A DNA stretch of 14,380 nucleotides from an uncultured Colwellia sp. (GCA_913020705.1 CAJWBY010000125.1:1-14380), one strand, 5' to 3'. Shown: positions 5,583 through 13,948, numbered from the stretch's first letter. Made by a program: numbers and translations. The notes: a model not told the origin generated them from the sequence alone.

Positions 5583-6724
5583 CTATATTGATTGCCTTCT
5601 AAGCTTTGACTTAGACCAACTTGAAAACTGCTTTTGTAGCACGTTTAATGGTACCTCCAATTTCTGTTCAACTTTATTTCTATCGATAATATTACAAAGA
5701 TTTTTTTGTTCGCTCTTAATCAGCTTAGCTAGTATTGTTTTACGTTGTGGGTGCTCCATCATGAAATAAACAAATGCCCAACTAGTTGTGTATAACTGTT
5801 GCCTTAAGCCTGAATTCCACTGACTTCTGCTAGCTGAAAATAAGCTAGATAAAGGCAATAGAGGTTTTGATATAAAGTATTTATTCGTCCAATCTTTATT
5901 CGGATAAACTGTAGCTGAATTACCTGCCACTTGAATGTATTCACTATATTCAGCAAGCCCTTCATTTAGCCACCTTGGTGTATACCCAATAATTGCGCGG
6001 TTAATCGCATGTGTTGCCTCATGCGCAGCCGTACGCATTGTTCGTTCATTATTTCGAAATAGTAAATATGCCTGATTATTACCATGACTATAAAAACCGT
6101 TAATATTGTCGCCACTAGACATGTTATGTCGTTTCTTTACTTGCTCAAAAGCCATTTTCGATTGATATACCCGCAAGTTAATATCTACTTTTTTTAAGGC
6201 TGAGCTATCAAGTAATCTTCCGTATAGTTCAAATAGCTTATTCAGCTTTGCGGTAAGTTTTTGATGGAAATTATAAGGTAGTCTTTCGGTATTTAAACCT
6301 AAAGAGAAGTAATCGAAAACCTTTTCACCTGCGTAATCAAGTAGTTCAAACTGCCCCTCATCTGGTGCTTTATCGCTAACATGATAAACATCGTTATCAT
6401 CTGTCCACGTGAAGATATTACCAACCTTTTTATATTTCAACTCACCTAATGATGTATCTACACATACATGCCGATTACCGACTTCTACATGCGAGTAATT
6501 CTGCTCCGTATCATCTATGTCGAGTTTTACTGTATTATTATCTAGCCTTTCAGTACTAACTGCTTCAAGTTCTTGGGTATCTAAAAATAGGGATTCAAAC
6601 CACCTAATACTTTGAGCAACTTGATCTGGCAAATCAATTTTTTCTCTGAAAAATGATTAGCGAGGAAAAAGCTACCCACAAATGCGAGAGCCGTTAAAAG
6701 TACAAGTAATATTTTCCGTTTCAA
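5583..6724 (-). pseudogene. DUF4124/HExxH metallopeptidase, signal segment out of frame
   Basis: The main frame (5583-6632) encodes about 349 residues. A DUF4124-like segment (about 65-90, with FTWTDDNDVYHVSDKAP) is followed by a gluzincin metallopeptidase region. That region has HEATH at 204-208 and WLNEGLAEY with third ligand Glu224, the pattern of zinc peptidases of the MA clan. The frame begins without ATG. Directly upstream, in another frame, TTG 6724 opens a typical signal peptide or membrane anchor (KRKILLVLLTALAFVGSFF). The two join in frame if the A6 run at 6638-6643 had seven A, giving about 380 residues. So the gene is frameshifted by one base, unless slippage restores it. The TTG is preceded by AGGG at eight bases and lies 20 bases after the integrase stop. 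The product would be secreted or anchored, facing the periplasm. Substrate unknown. Confidence 0.7.
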
Positions 6725-6744
6725 AACTCTATCCCTAAGTTTTA

Positions 6745-8520
6745 TTACACTTCAAACGCATCAATAATCGGAATTAAATTCTTTATATCCGTAACTTTGT
6801 GCGTGTAGTTGCTAGTAATACCAAAGCTACTAATTTCATGGCCAACAACTTGTTGAAGCAAGTTAATATTAACATTGGGCTCACTCATGCTCTTAGTTAT
6901 AAAGGTATGGCGCAGGCTGTGAAAAGAACGGATATGATCAAACTCATTGGTAGGAGGAATACTCAGACTTGCCATATGGCGCGGCATCCAACCCGTTACA
7001 ACCTCAACATTAGACAGCTCATAAAAAACCCTGTCCTCGCAACTTTTAACATACTCAATAAACACAGCATCTATTAATGCATTATGTAATGGTATGAGCC
7101 GCTTAGAGTGAGCTGTTTTAAGTTTTTGAGTAGCATGTTCATCGGTTATGATCAAATAATGGCGGCGTGACTCTTTATCAAGCTTCACATCACTTTTCCT
7201 AAGCTGAACTAACTCGCCACGTCTAGCACCAGTATAAATGCCAAGGTAAATGACCCACTTTTTCCATTTAGTGCGTTCTTGTTTAGCGGAATTTAACAAT
7301 GCCGATAGTTCTTTATCATTGAATATTCCGCGTACTCTAGCTTTAAAGTTACGTCTAATTGAACAGGGTGAAATGGTAATGTAGGCAATAGTGTCACGTT
7401 TAGCATAGGAGAAAACACCCATAACCCACTTGTGGTATTGCTGAACTGATTTGGGTGATTGAAGATCTTCGTCGGGAGCATCAACTTCAAGCCGTTGCTC
7501 CCATGTCATTTTATTGTATGGGCCAATATTCATTCTAGGTAACTCAAAGCACCTATCTATAAATCGACCAATATCTTGTTTGGTATAGCTATCAATAGGT
7601 TTATCTTCAACTAATGCCAGCCAAACTATGTGCATGCGCTCGTAACTCTGCTGCATTTTCAGGGACAGTTTATCTTTATTAATTTTATGCGCTAGGAATT
7701 CGGCATAGACTTGAGAAAATAAGGGTTTGGTAGATTTAGGTTGTAGAGGCTCAATAGTACTAAGCTGCTGTGCAACGGGTGATAAACTAATCAATGACTT
7801 CAGCTCTCGCTCACCAATGCTATCACCCGTAAATATTGAACTAAGTAATTCATCTCTCAAATCATTAGACGCTTTTAATTTGCTAAGTAATACTCGATAG
7901 GACACTGAGTCTTGATCAATATTAAACCCCGAAGCTTTCAGTAGTTGGCTTGCTTGGTCTTTTAACCCTTCATCGTTATCAACGTTATCACTATCAACAA
8001 AAGACATGGCTTTAATAACGGTTGAAATAGACTCTAAGAAAGGCCACTTCTGCTATTGGGTTAAACCTACTACCACTTCACTAAAGCGTACTAATCGTTG
8101 TTCATTATTCTGTGCTTGCGCGATATAAAGATATTGCTCTTTAAAGACCTCATTCAAGCCTAATAATGAACCGGTTGATAGGGCATTAACGGTATGCCCC
8201 TTATCACTATAACCTTGTTCAAGCTTAGCTATCATCGGGTCAATATCGGATATTTCTAACTGCTTCAACATAGCATCCTTGATTTTGGTAAACTGCAGAC
8301 AAGTGGAGTCAGTGTCTAATGTTCTTGAGCGAATAACAAGTTGTTTTAACGAAGAAATTAACGGTAGAAGACGCTCTAAAACCAATATTGCAACACTTAG
8401 TTTATGCGTTCGTAAGCAGAGCCGTATTTCCCTCGCGCCAAGGTGTTTCGGTACTTTAACTCTCACATAAAAAGTACTTTTCCTAAGGTATAAATACTTA
8501 AACCCTGTAACTGCCTGCAA
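6745..8520 (-). pseudogene. Tyrosine recombinase/integrase interrupted by an amber codon
   Basis: One gene of 591 codons is split by an in-frame TAG at 8055-8053. The N-terminal part (8520-8056, 155 residues, TTG start) opens with FKYLYLRKSTFYVRVKVP, typical of the DUF6538 N-terminus of large integrases. After the stop, 15 codons run in the same frame into a 420-residue C-terminal part. That part has a core-binding domain (about 95-205) and a catalytic domain with Arg262 in TGARRGEL, a lysine near 297-303, HSLRH with His363 and Arg366, His390 in VGHE, and Tyr401 in TSNYTHK. All catalytic residues are present, so only the amber codon disables it. It could be a recent nonsense mutation, readthrough, a base-calling error, or two separate proteins. 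Position beside rnpB and repeated boxes suggests an integrated element. Confidence 0.8.
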
Positions 8521-8551
8521 TTTACTAACTCAAGTTGGCCAATTTTTTAAA

Positions 8552-8733
8552 ACCGTGTACCAAAGTGTGTACCAATTATTTGAGATTTTAAAACATTGAA
8601 ATTAATGCTGAGCTGAAAAGTTTATCAGGAAAAAATCTGAGCCTAAATAACTTCCGAAGCGCAATTTCAGTCGAAAATTTCAGCGTCGATTTATGTGTAT
8701 AGAAATCAGTACCGTGTCACTAACCGTGTACCA
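8552..8733. repeat. Repeated ACCGTGTACCA boxes upstream of the integrase
   Basis: ACCGTGTACCA occurs exactly at 8552-8562 and 8723-8733. A shorter GTGTACCA lies at 8567-8574 and a degenerate ACCGTGTCAC at 8711-8720, so the boxes come as two close pairs about 170 bases apart. Between them is a direct repeat AATTTCAG at 8663-8670 and 8676-8683. Paired arrays next to an integrase start resemble arm-type integrase sites or excisionase sites of an attachment region. No gene is visible in 8521-8765. Confidence 0.5.
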
Positions 8734-8765
8734 TTTTTTTGATTGTAACGAATTGATATGAAAGG

Positions 8766-8816
8766 ATTTTAGAAAACTGCTTGCTTCCATTAACGAAAAC
8801 AAGCAGTTACTAAAAT
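8766..8816 (-). terminator. rnpB terminator
   Basis: AACTGCTTG (8775-8783) pairs with CAAGCAGTT (8800-8808). An outer stem, ATTTTAG (8766-8772) with CTAAAAT (8810-8816), extends the hairpin across a small internal loop. It sits right after the RNase P RNA 3' end on the same strand. Confidence 0.75.
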
Positions 8817-8817
8817 T

Positions 8818-9245
8818 TGTGAGCTAACACTATAAGCCGGGTTTTGTATCTCTTCCGAAGAAGAGTGACAATCATTCGTCTAGGCCTTAAATCGCTCTAA
8901 GGCTCAAGCAACCTACCCGGTTTCCACGCGAACCACGCTTATACTATTTAAACTTACGTTCAAATAGTCATGAAACCCTATTTGGTCTTGCTCCGGGTGG
9001 AGTTTACCCTGCAATTACTGTTACCAGTAATCCGGTGCGCTCTTACCGCACCCTTTCAGCCTTACCTGTTCTTCCGAAGAAGTCATCGGCGGTCTTCTCT
9101 CTGCTGCACTTGTCGTCGGCTCACGCCGCCCAGGCGTTACCTGGCACCCTGCTCATTGGAGCCCGGACTTTCCTCCCCCTTATCCGTATATCTTCAGTTT
9201 GCACATCTGATACAACGATAAAGCAGCGATTGTCTGGTCAACTCG
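8818..9245 (-). ncRNA. rnpB: RNase P RNA (bacterial type A)
   Basis: The catalytic RNA of ribonuclease P, which removes 5' leaders from precursor tRNAs together with the protein RnpA. The conserved blocks are all present on the minus strand: GAGGAAAGTCCGGGCTCC (9176-9158 region), the GGTAAGAGCGCACCG region with GGTGAAAGGGT-like sequence (9066-9033), GTAAACTCCACCCGGAGCAA, and the 3' block ACAAAACCCGGCTTAT (8847-8832). The terminal helix P1 forms between GAGTTGAC (9244 onward) and GTTAGCTC (ending 8821). The length of about 425 bases is normal for gammaproteobacteria. One insertion-like hairpin near 8945-8970 extends a peripheral helix. The ends are set from P1 and the promoter. Reading frames on either strand here are not genes. 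Confidence 0.95.
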
Positions 9246-9251
9246 CCGCGC

Positions 9252-9280
9252 ATTTTACCTGAATTATAATAAAACACCAA
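9252..9280 (-). promoter_or_regulatory. rnpB promoter
   Basis: On the minus strand, TTGGTG (9280-9275) and TAAAAT (9257-9252) are separated by 17 bases. The -10 box ends six or seven bases before the RNase P RNA 5' end inferred from helix P1. Confidence 0.65.
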
Positions 9281-9368
9281 CGGTTATTCATTTGACTACA
9301 AAAAATGATTGCGAGCACTAATGTGAGTAACCTTTATGGCTATAATTAGCTCTTGTAAAAGATCCAGT

Positions 9369-10916
9369 TTAATCTCTTTCGCTAAAACATAACGCGCTAA
9401 AGGCGACATGCACACCATTTGTCCAACCAAAACCTTCTTGTACATCATACTCTCCGCCTTCGGCTTTATGGCTTTGCTGACAAACATTATATTTTTCCAT
9501 TATTTTTCCTGTTTGCTGAAAATACGACTCTACTGTATTAAGCCAACGGTTCTTAATGGTTTGTGCTAAACATTGTTTTTCATATTTAATTAAGCCTTGA
9601 ACAGCAAACCAATGCAATGGCGCCCAACCATTTGGTGAATCCCATTGTTGACCTGTTTCAATAGCAGTCGTGATTAAACCTCCTCGCTGTAAAAATTCAT
9701 TTTCAATTACCTTACTAATTTGGTCAGCTTGTTTCGCATCAGCTAACGCAACAAATAAAGGTAATACACTCGCTAAAGATTTGACTGAACTTTTCGATTT
9801 TTTATCAAGATCATAGTCCATATAAAAACCATCATGTTCAGACCACATATAACGCTGTATTGCTGATTTTCTTGTTGTCGCATACTTTACATAAACAATA
9901 CTCGATGCTTCATTACCAAGCATTTCATGATACTGAGCGAGTAACTTTTCTTGTTTGTACAATAGGCAATTTAAGTCAACAGGTAAAATACGAGTGGTAC
10001 GAATTGACGCTAATGAATGATCTTCACTTAACCAACGAGCGCTAAAATCCCAACCAGATTCACAAGCAGCACGTATATTGCGATAAAAAGATTCAGCATC
10101 ATCAGGTTTTGATTCGTTAAACAACTCAATATCTTCACGATATGACTCCGGGCGTGGAGAAGCATTATCATCCCAATATCGATTCAACAAACTTCCGTCT
10201 GGCATTTTAACAATTCGTCCAGATTCAAGTACCTCATCTGAACCCAGCTCTTTTCCCTTCATCCAGAACTTATATTCGGCTTCAACTGCGATAATATGCG
10301 TTGTTATAAATTGTTGTTTATCTGACTGAAAAGGTAAAAGTAAGTCAACTAACAAGCCTAAAATAGGTGGCTGTGATCGAGATAAGTAATAACTTCTATT
10401 ACCATTAGGAATACAGCCATAGCTTGATTGTAGATCTAAAAAATTACTCAACATAGATTCAGCTAAAGCAATATTTCCTGACTCAACTAAACCTAATGCA
10501 GTGAAATAACTGTCCCAGTAATAAATCTCTCTAAACCTTCCACCGGGAACTATATAAGGTTTTTTTAAAGGTAATAAAGAATCGTTTCTATTGGTATCAG
10601 CATTCTTCTTTAACACTGTCCATAATGAGTCAATATGTTGTTCAATACTGGTTTTTACGGTTTCACTGCGTACTTCTTCATATTTAATAATATCAAAATA
10701 ACCTTCAATAAAATTTTTCAGGTTAAACGTCGTGATATCTATTTTTTCGTTATGGTAACTTTGTAAGATTTCCACATAAGAAGCTTTTGGCATAGCGTCA
10801 GCAAAAGTTTTACTGTCGCTAAACAAGCCACTCATTTGCACATCTTTGAATAATTCACTTTCAAAAAAATGTAAACTTTCTTTAACTTGTTGATTTAATA
10901 ATTCGGTATTCATCAT
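9369..10916 (-). CDS. treF: Cytoplasmic alpha,alpha-trehalase (GH37)
   Basis: A 515-residue glycoside hydrolase family 37 enzyme, hydrolysing trehalose to two glucose molecules by an inverting mechanism. Both trehalase signatures are clear: PGGRFREIYYWDSY at 124-137 and QQWDSPNGWAP at 423-433. By alignment with E. coli trehalase, the catalytic acid is Asp290 in ESGWDFSARW and the base Glu474 in MEKYNV. A GGEY...GFGWTNGV segment completes the C-terminus. There is no signal peptide and the length is close to TreF (549), so it should act in the cytoplasm. The ATG is preceded by AAGG at seven bases, and the gene follows the MFS permease by 23 bases, indicating one transcript. It is probably induced through the LacI-type repressor encoded upstream. 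Confidence 0.93.
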   Translation of the reverse strand: MMNTELLNQQVKESLHFFESELFKDVQMSGLFSDSKTFADAMPKASYVEILQSYHNEKIDITTFNLKNFIEGYFDIIKYEEVRSETVKTSIEQHIDSLWTVLKKNADTNRNDSLLPLKKPYIVPGGRFREIYYWDSYFTALGLVESGNIALAESMLSNFLDLQSSYGCIPNGNRSYYLSRSQPPILGLLVDLLLPFQSDKQQFITTHIIAVEAEYKFWMKGKELGSDEVLESGRIVKMPDGSLLNRYWDDNASPRPESYREDIELFNESKPDDAESFYRNIRAACESGWDFSARWLSEDHSLASIRTTRILPVDLNCLLYKQEKLLAQYHEMLGNEASSIVYVKYATTRKSAIQRYMWSEHDGFYMDYDLDKKSKSSVKSLASVLPLFVALADAKQADQISKVIENEFLQRGGLITTAIETGQQWDSPNGWAPLHWFAVQGLIKYEKQCLAQTIKNRWLNTVESYFQQTGKIMEKYNVCQQSHKAEGGEYDVQEGFGWTNGVHVAFSALCFSERD

Positions 10917-10939
10917 GGGATAACCTTGTTGTTATTTCT

Positions 10940-12181
10940 TTAAACAGAATGCTTCGCTGTTGCGACTTTAAAAAAATACAAACTAGCGACTAAGAGCCCC
11001 ATAGGTATTAACGAAAGATAAAAGGCTTGTTGACCACCGAGTGCTTCAAAAGAAAACCCAGTAATAACAGATCCCGTTGTGCCTCCAAGTGCGGAGAAAA
11101 CTACAATGAGCCCAGTCATAGATGAGTGTTTAGAGCGCGCTAAGCTACTGAGCATCACTGAATTTAATACGGGATAAATAGGCGCCATCATTAAACCAAT
11201 TAATGGAAGTAAATATGCAACGGCTGGAGCGTCAAAAACACTGGTGACTAAACCCGTAGTAGGCTCGTGCGTTAATGGCAGCAGTAATAGAATAATTAGT
11301 GCCATACCCGCTAAACAGATATTCAAAAACGTATACCAATTTATGTAACGTAGTATTTGCCCTGCCAATAATCGACCTAACGCTAATGCAGCGGCAAAAA
11401 TACTCGTCATCTGAACACTAATGTTGGTAGGTAATCCTAAGACTTCACTATTGAAAGTAGGTAGCCAAGTGCCGATCCCTTGCTCGATTAATACATACAG
11501 AAAAATTGAAATAACAAAAATCAGTACCAATCCTTGATAGCTCATTTTTACCATTTCAATAAAATCAGTAAATATACTTGTCGATGTCAAAGACTGCTCA
11601 GCTTTGCTAATCGAAGAAAAGTTCACTAACACTAAGGTTAATAAAGAAATAACGGCAAGCACATAATAAACATTCATCCATTGCGTAGACTCAGCAGAGT
11701 TTCCATCAATATAAAAACTAAATAACCAATAGCCAGATAAACTGCCCAACATAAAAATACCTTCTATGGTGTTAAGCAGTGAGGAATGAGACTTTACTGA
11801 ATATGTTAACTGACCAATAATTGAGTAAACGGATATTTTTACAAGCGCGAACGACACACCGATACAGGCAAATAGTAGTTTGATCACGACGAAGTTACCA
11901 ACAACGGGCGTTAAGAAACAAGCAACGGTTACTATCGCTAAACCCACAGACAGTGCAACTTTATAACCTATTCGAGGAATAACAGATGCCACAAAAAAAG
12001 AAACAAAAGCGATAGATAGATCTTTAAACCCTTCTAATGAACTCGCTTGCGGTTTACTTATATCAAAGCTATTTATTGACTGAAGAATGACAGTACCAAC
12101 GCTATTCAGCAGAATAGCAAAAACGAAATAGCTTGCGGCAATTGCACATATGGTTATAAAACGTGACATGAATAAACTCAT
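10940..12181 (-). CDS. MFS sugar permease, probably for trehalose
   Basis: A 413-residue integral inner-membrane protein of the major facilitator superfamily with about twelve hydrophobic segments. It has a loop IPRIGYKVAL after the second or third helix and a second-half counterpart near LGRLLAGQILRYI. The overall look is that of the FucP/TsgA-like sugar:proton symporters, but the exact subfamily is not certain from reading. Its place between the repressor and the trehalase gene, in one direction and 23 bases from the latter, points to uptake of trehalose or a closely related disaccharide. Its promoter overlaps a LacI-type operator in a 34-bp palindrome. The annotated ATG lacks a strong ribosome-binding site; an in-frame ATG four codons on is an alternative. 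Confidence 0.85.
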   Translation of the reverse strand: MSLFMSRFITICAIAASYFVFAILLNSVGTVILQSINSFDISKPQASSLEGFKDLSIAFVSFFVASVIPRIGYKVALSVGLAIVTVACFLTPVVGNFVVIKLLFACIGVSFALVKISVYSIIGQLTYSVKSHSSLLNTIEGIFMLGSLSGYWLFSFYIDGNSAESTQWMNVYYVLAVISLLTLVLVNFSSISKAEQSLTSTSIFTDFIEMVKMSYQGLVLIFVISIFLYVLIEQGIGTWLPTFNSEVLGLPTNISVQMTSIFAAALALGRLLAGQILRYINWYTFLNICLAGMALIILLLLPLTHEPTTGLVTSVFDAPAVAYLLPLIGLMMAPIYPVLNSVMLSSLARSKHSSMTGLIVVFSALGGTTGSVITGFSFEALGGQQAFYLSLIPMGLLVASLYFFKVATAKHSV

Positions 12182-12199
12182 TATTGGATAGTTAAGTTT

Positions 12200-12228
12200 A
12201 GTCTATAACCAAAAGCGCACAAATGCAA
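12200..12228 (-). promoter_or_regulatory. Promoter of the permease-trehalase operon
   Basis: On the minus strand, TTGCAT (12228-12223) and TAGACT (12205-12200) are 17 bases apart. The -35 box lies inside the operator, so bound repressor would block RNA polymerase. The -10 match is moderate. Confidence 0.45.
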
Positions 12229-12247
12229 ACGTTTGCATTTGTGCGCT
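12214..12247. promoter_or_regulatory. 34-bp perfect palindrome with LacI-type operator core
   Basis: The two 17-base arms are perfectly complementary. The left arm, AGCGCACAAATGCAAAC, holds the half-site of the TGCAAACGTTTGCA core found twice upstream of the repressor gene. In minus-strand RNA the arms form a stable hairpin followed by TTTTGGTT, so the element could also end repressor transcription before the permease gene. Confidence 0.8.
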
Positions 12248-12271
12248 AATAATAAGAGGGTTTAACGATTA

Positions 12272-13294
12272 TTAGATAGAACGCGTAGAGTTTCGTGCTA
12301 TTAACTGAATATCCATAACAACCGACTTAGCTTTTTCCCCGTTAAACTGTGCTAATAATTGTTCGACCATTATTTTAGCCGCCGATTTAGTATTTTGTTT
12401 AATCGTGGTCAGTGACGGGTGAAAAAGCTCAGCCATCGCAATATCATCAAACCCTACAATGCCAACATCATTAGGAATACTAATATAGCGTTCTTTCAAG
12501 GCTTTTAAAGCGCCAAGGGCGACCATATCACTTGATGCAACAATGCCATCAAAACTTAACCCCTTATCAAGAATTAAATCGCCAATTCTTTCGTACGCCA
12601 CTTTACTGGTAATATCACATGCTAGTGTTAATTCATCACTAATATTAATACCATACTCTTTTAGCGCTCTCCCATAGCCCTTATAGCGTTCACTCATTTC
12701 TGCATGTTCAGGATCACCAAGAAACAAAATACGCTTGCAACCCGTATTTATTAAATGTTCAGTCGCTTGATATCCGCCTAACTCATTATTACTACCAACA
12801 ACCGCGTAGTTTGCATGCGCTTTTGGATCGCCCCAAACTACAAGTGGTGCATTAGATTTAGCCACTTTTTCAATTTTTTCGGTACTTTTACCCTGCCCAA
12901 TAACAATAATGCCGTCTGCACGACTACTACCTATAAAGTAATTTGCCCAATCTTGTGTTGCCATAAAAGAGTTAGACAACAGTAATTCATAACCTCTTTG
13001 ATTAAGCGCTTGATTCAAATCACCCACCACTTTAAGCAAAAATGGGTCACTGATACTTTGATCGGTATTGTCAGTTAAGTTTAAAATTACCGCGACAACA
13101 TTTGTTTTTTGCGTGCGCAAACGGCTAGCCGCTCGGTTTAGGCTGAAATTATTTTCACTCGCTAATGCTTGTAATTTTTCACGGGTTTCTTTTTTTATCA
13201 ATGGGTTATCATTCAAAGCCCTTGATACCGTTGACGTTGATACGCCAGCTAATTTAGCAAGCCCTGCCAAAGTAAGTTTATTTTCGTTAGCCAA
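12272..13294 (-). CDS. LacI-family transcriptional repressor of the trehalose genes
   Basis: A 340-residue LacI/GalR-family regulator. The N-terminal helix-turn-helix and hinge occupy about 7-60 (LTLAGLAKLAGVSTSTVSRA, then SRLRTQKT). A periplasmic-binding-protein-like sugar-binding domain fills the rest, with family motifs DGIIVIGQG, GIVASSDMVALGALKAL and GIVGFDDIAMAELFHPSLTT. The start is TTG 13294; the helix-turn-helix begins almost at once, so no longer start is needed. It should bind the TGCAAACGTTTGCA palindromes before the permease gene and in the divergent region at 13380-13416, repressing the permease-trehalase genes, the receptor gene and probably itself. The effector is likely trehalose, a phosphate derivative or glucose; this is inferred from gene context. 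Confidence 0.9.
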   Translation of the reverse strand: MANENKLTLAGLAKLAGVSTSTVSRALNDNPLIKKETREKLQALASENNFSLNRAASRLRTQKTNVVAVILNLTDNTDQSISDPFLLKVVGDLNQALNQRGYELLLSNSFMATQDWANYFIGSSRADGIIVIGQGKSTEKIEKVAKSNAPLVVWGDPKAHANYAVVGSNNELGGYQATEHLINTGCKRILFLGDPEHAEMSERYKGYGRALKEYGINISDELTLACDITSKVAYERIGDLILDKGLSFDGIVASSDMVALGALKALKERYISIPNDVGIVGFDDIAMAELFHPSLTTIKQNTKSAAKIMVEQLLAQFNGEKAKSVVMDIQLIARNSTRSI

Positions 13295-13379
13295 TTCCGT
13301 TTATTTCCAAAATTAATAAAATATAAATGCCGACGAAGTATTACATATCTAGCTAGTAATGCAATTGAAAGAACAATAA

Positions 13380-13393
13380 TGCAAACGTTTGCA
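13380..13393. promoter_or_regulatory. LacI-type operator, repressor-proximal
   Basis: A perfect 14-bp palindrome TGCAAACGTTTGCA, 86 bases upstream of the repressor start. It is identical to the core of the palindrome before the permease gene. Position suits autoregulation. Confidence 0.8.
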
Positions 13394-13401
13394 AAAAAAA
13401 C

Positions 13402-13430
13402 TTGCAAACGTTTGCATTGATCTCTATATT
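13402..13430 (+). promoter_or_regulatory. Promoter of the TonB-dependent receptor gene
   Basis: TTGCAA (13402-13407) and TATATT (13425-13430) are separated by 17 bases. The -35 box is part of the second operator, predicting repression by occlusion. Confidence 0.6.
13403..13416. promoter_or_regulatory. LacI-type operator, receptor-proximal
   Basis: A second perfect TGCAAACGTTTGCA, centre-to-centre 23 bp from the first and separated from it by an A-rich spacer. Near two helical turns, this spacing could allow adjacent dimers to contact each other. Confidence 0.8.
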
Positions 13431-13510
13431 AATTCTGGGGAAGAAAATATTATAAATATAACTAGTAACTAATATGGCGCTGCTAATATTAGTGTAAGAG
13501 GGCAAAATAC

Positions 13511-13826
13511 ATGACTACTAACTTCAAACTATCTACCATTGCGATAGTTGTCGCATTAAGCTGTCAAGCAAGTACAAGCTTTGCAGCAGAGAAAACTGAG
13601 CATAAAAATAAAAACGCTAAAAATCAGCGGCTTAAGAAATATTAATTTTTTATAATATTTATATTAATCATTTAGAAGCTGATAATTTAACGCAAGAAAT
13701 TCGTCTGGTCTCTCAGTCAGACTCCCCTTTATCATGGATAATAGGGGGTTATTATAATAAAGCTACGAATAGTTCAACAAGTGCTGAATATACACCGAAA
13801 TTTGCAGATTTTGCTGGGTCAGATCG
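13511..13826 (+). pseudogene. TonB-dependent receptor remnant
   Basis: The 5' end is intact. ATG 13511 follows GAGGG at eight bases, and a 44-codon frame encodes a signal peptide (TIAIVVALSCQASTSFAA) before a TAA at 13643. Then, in another frame, about 13645-13826 encodes a typical internal stretch of a TonB-dependent receptor: DNLTQEIRLVSQSD, then PLSWIIGGYYN and YTPKFADFAG. Plug, TonB box and nearly all of the barrel are missing, so a large internal deletion and loss of the 3' end removed the outer-membrane channel. The operator-controlled promoter suggests the original product imported trehalose or an oligosaccharide across the outer membrane. The remnant runs directly into a transporter fragment of different base composition. 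Confidence 0.75.
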
Positions 13827-13945
13827 AACTGATATTCAGCCTGTTGGCGACGGTCTTTTTCTTTAAAGAACCGATCACCCGACGTGAATTATGTGGTTTA
13901 GGCATCTTATCGGTCAGCATCCTAGGGTTGATTCTGGTGATCTGA
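13814..13945 (+). pseudogene. 3' end of a DMT/EamA-type transporter gene
   Basis: About 43 codons end at TGA 13943-13945. The reading QIELIFSLLATVFFFKEP, then ITRRELCGLGILSVS and a hydrophobic end ILGLILVI, matches the last two membrane helices of drug/metabolite (EamA-type) transporters, where a KEP/GEP-like loop follows the ninth helix. The upstream nine-tenths of the gene are absent, replaced by the receptor remnant. This could be a real recombination product or an assembly join. Substrate cannot be inferred. Confidence 0.55.
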
Positions 13946-13948
13946 CGG

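Noticed and set aside
5488..5769. Plus-strand reading frame of 93 codons, rich in Cys and Ser
   Set aside because: It runs across the degenerate tRNA-Leu and antisense to the metallopeptidase 3' end; there is no family resemblance or ribosome-binding site.
6799..7490. Short frames on both strands inside the integrase gene
   Set aside because: The integrase frame explains this stretch fully, with catalytic motifs; the others are shadows.
8053..8520. A separate small regulator or excisionase upstream of the integrase
   Set aside because: The frame is continuous with the integrase through one TAG and its sequence is the integrase N-terminal domain.
8552..8733. CRISPR-like array
   Set aside because: Only two exact 11-bp copies with unequal spacing and no cas genes; attachment-type sites fit better.
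8970..9262. Two overlapping plus-strand reading frames of 75-83 codons
   Set aside because: They lie antisense to the RNase P RNA; their apparent protein sequence is the complement of its conserved helices.
13068..13316. Plus-strand reading frame of 82 codons
   Set aside because: Antisense to the helix-turn-helix region of the LacI-family gene and into its leader; no independent support.
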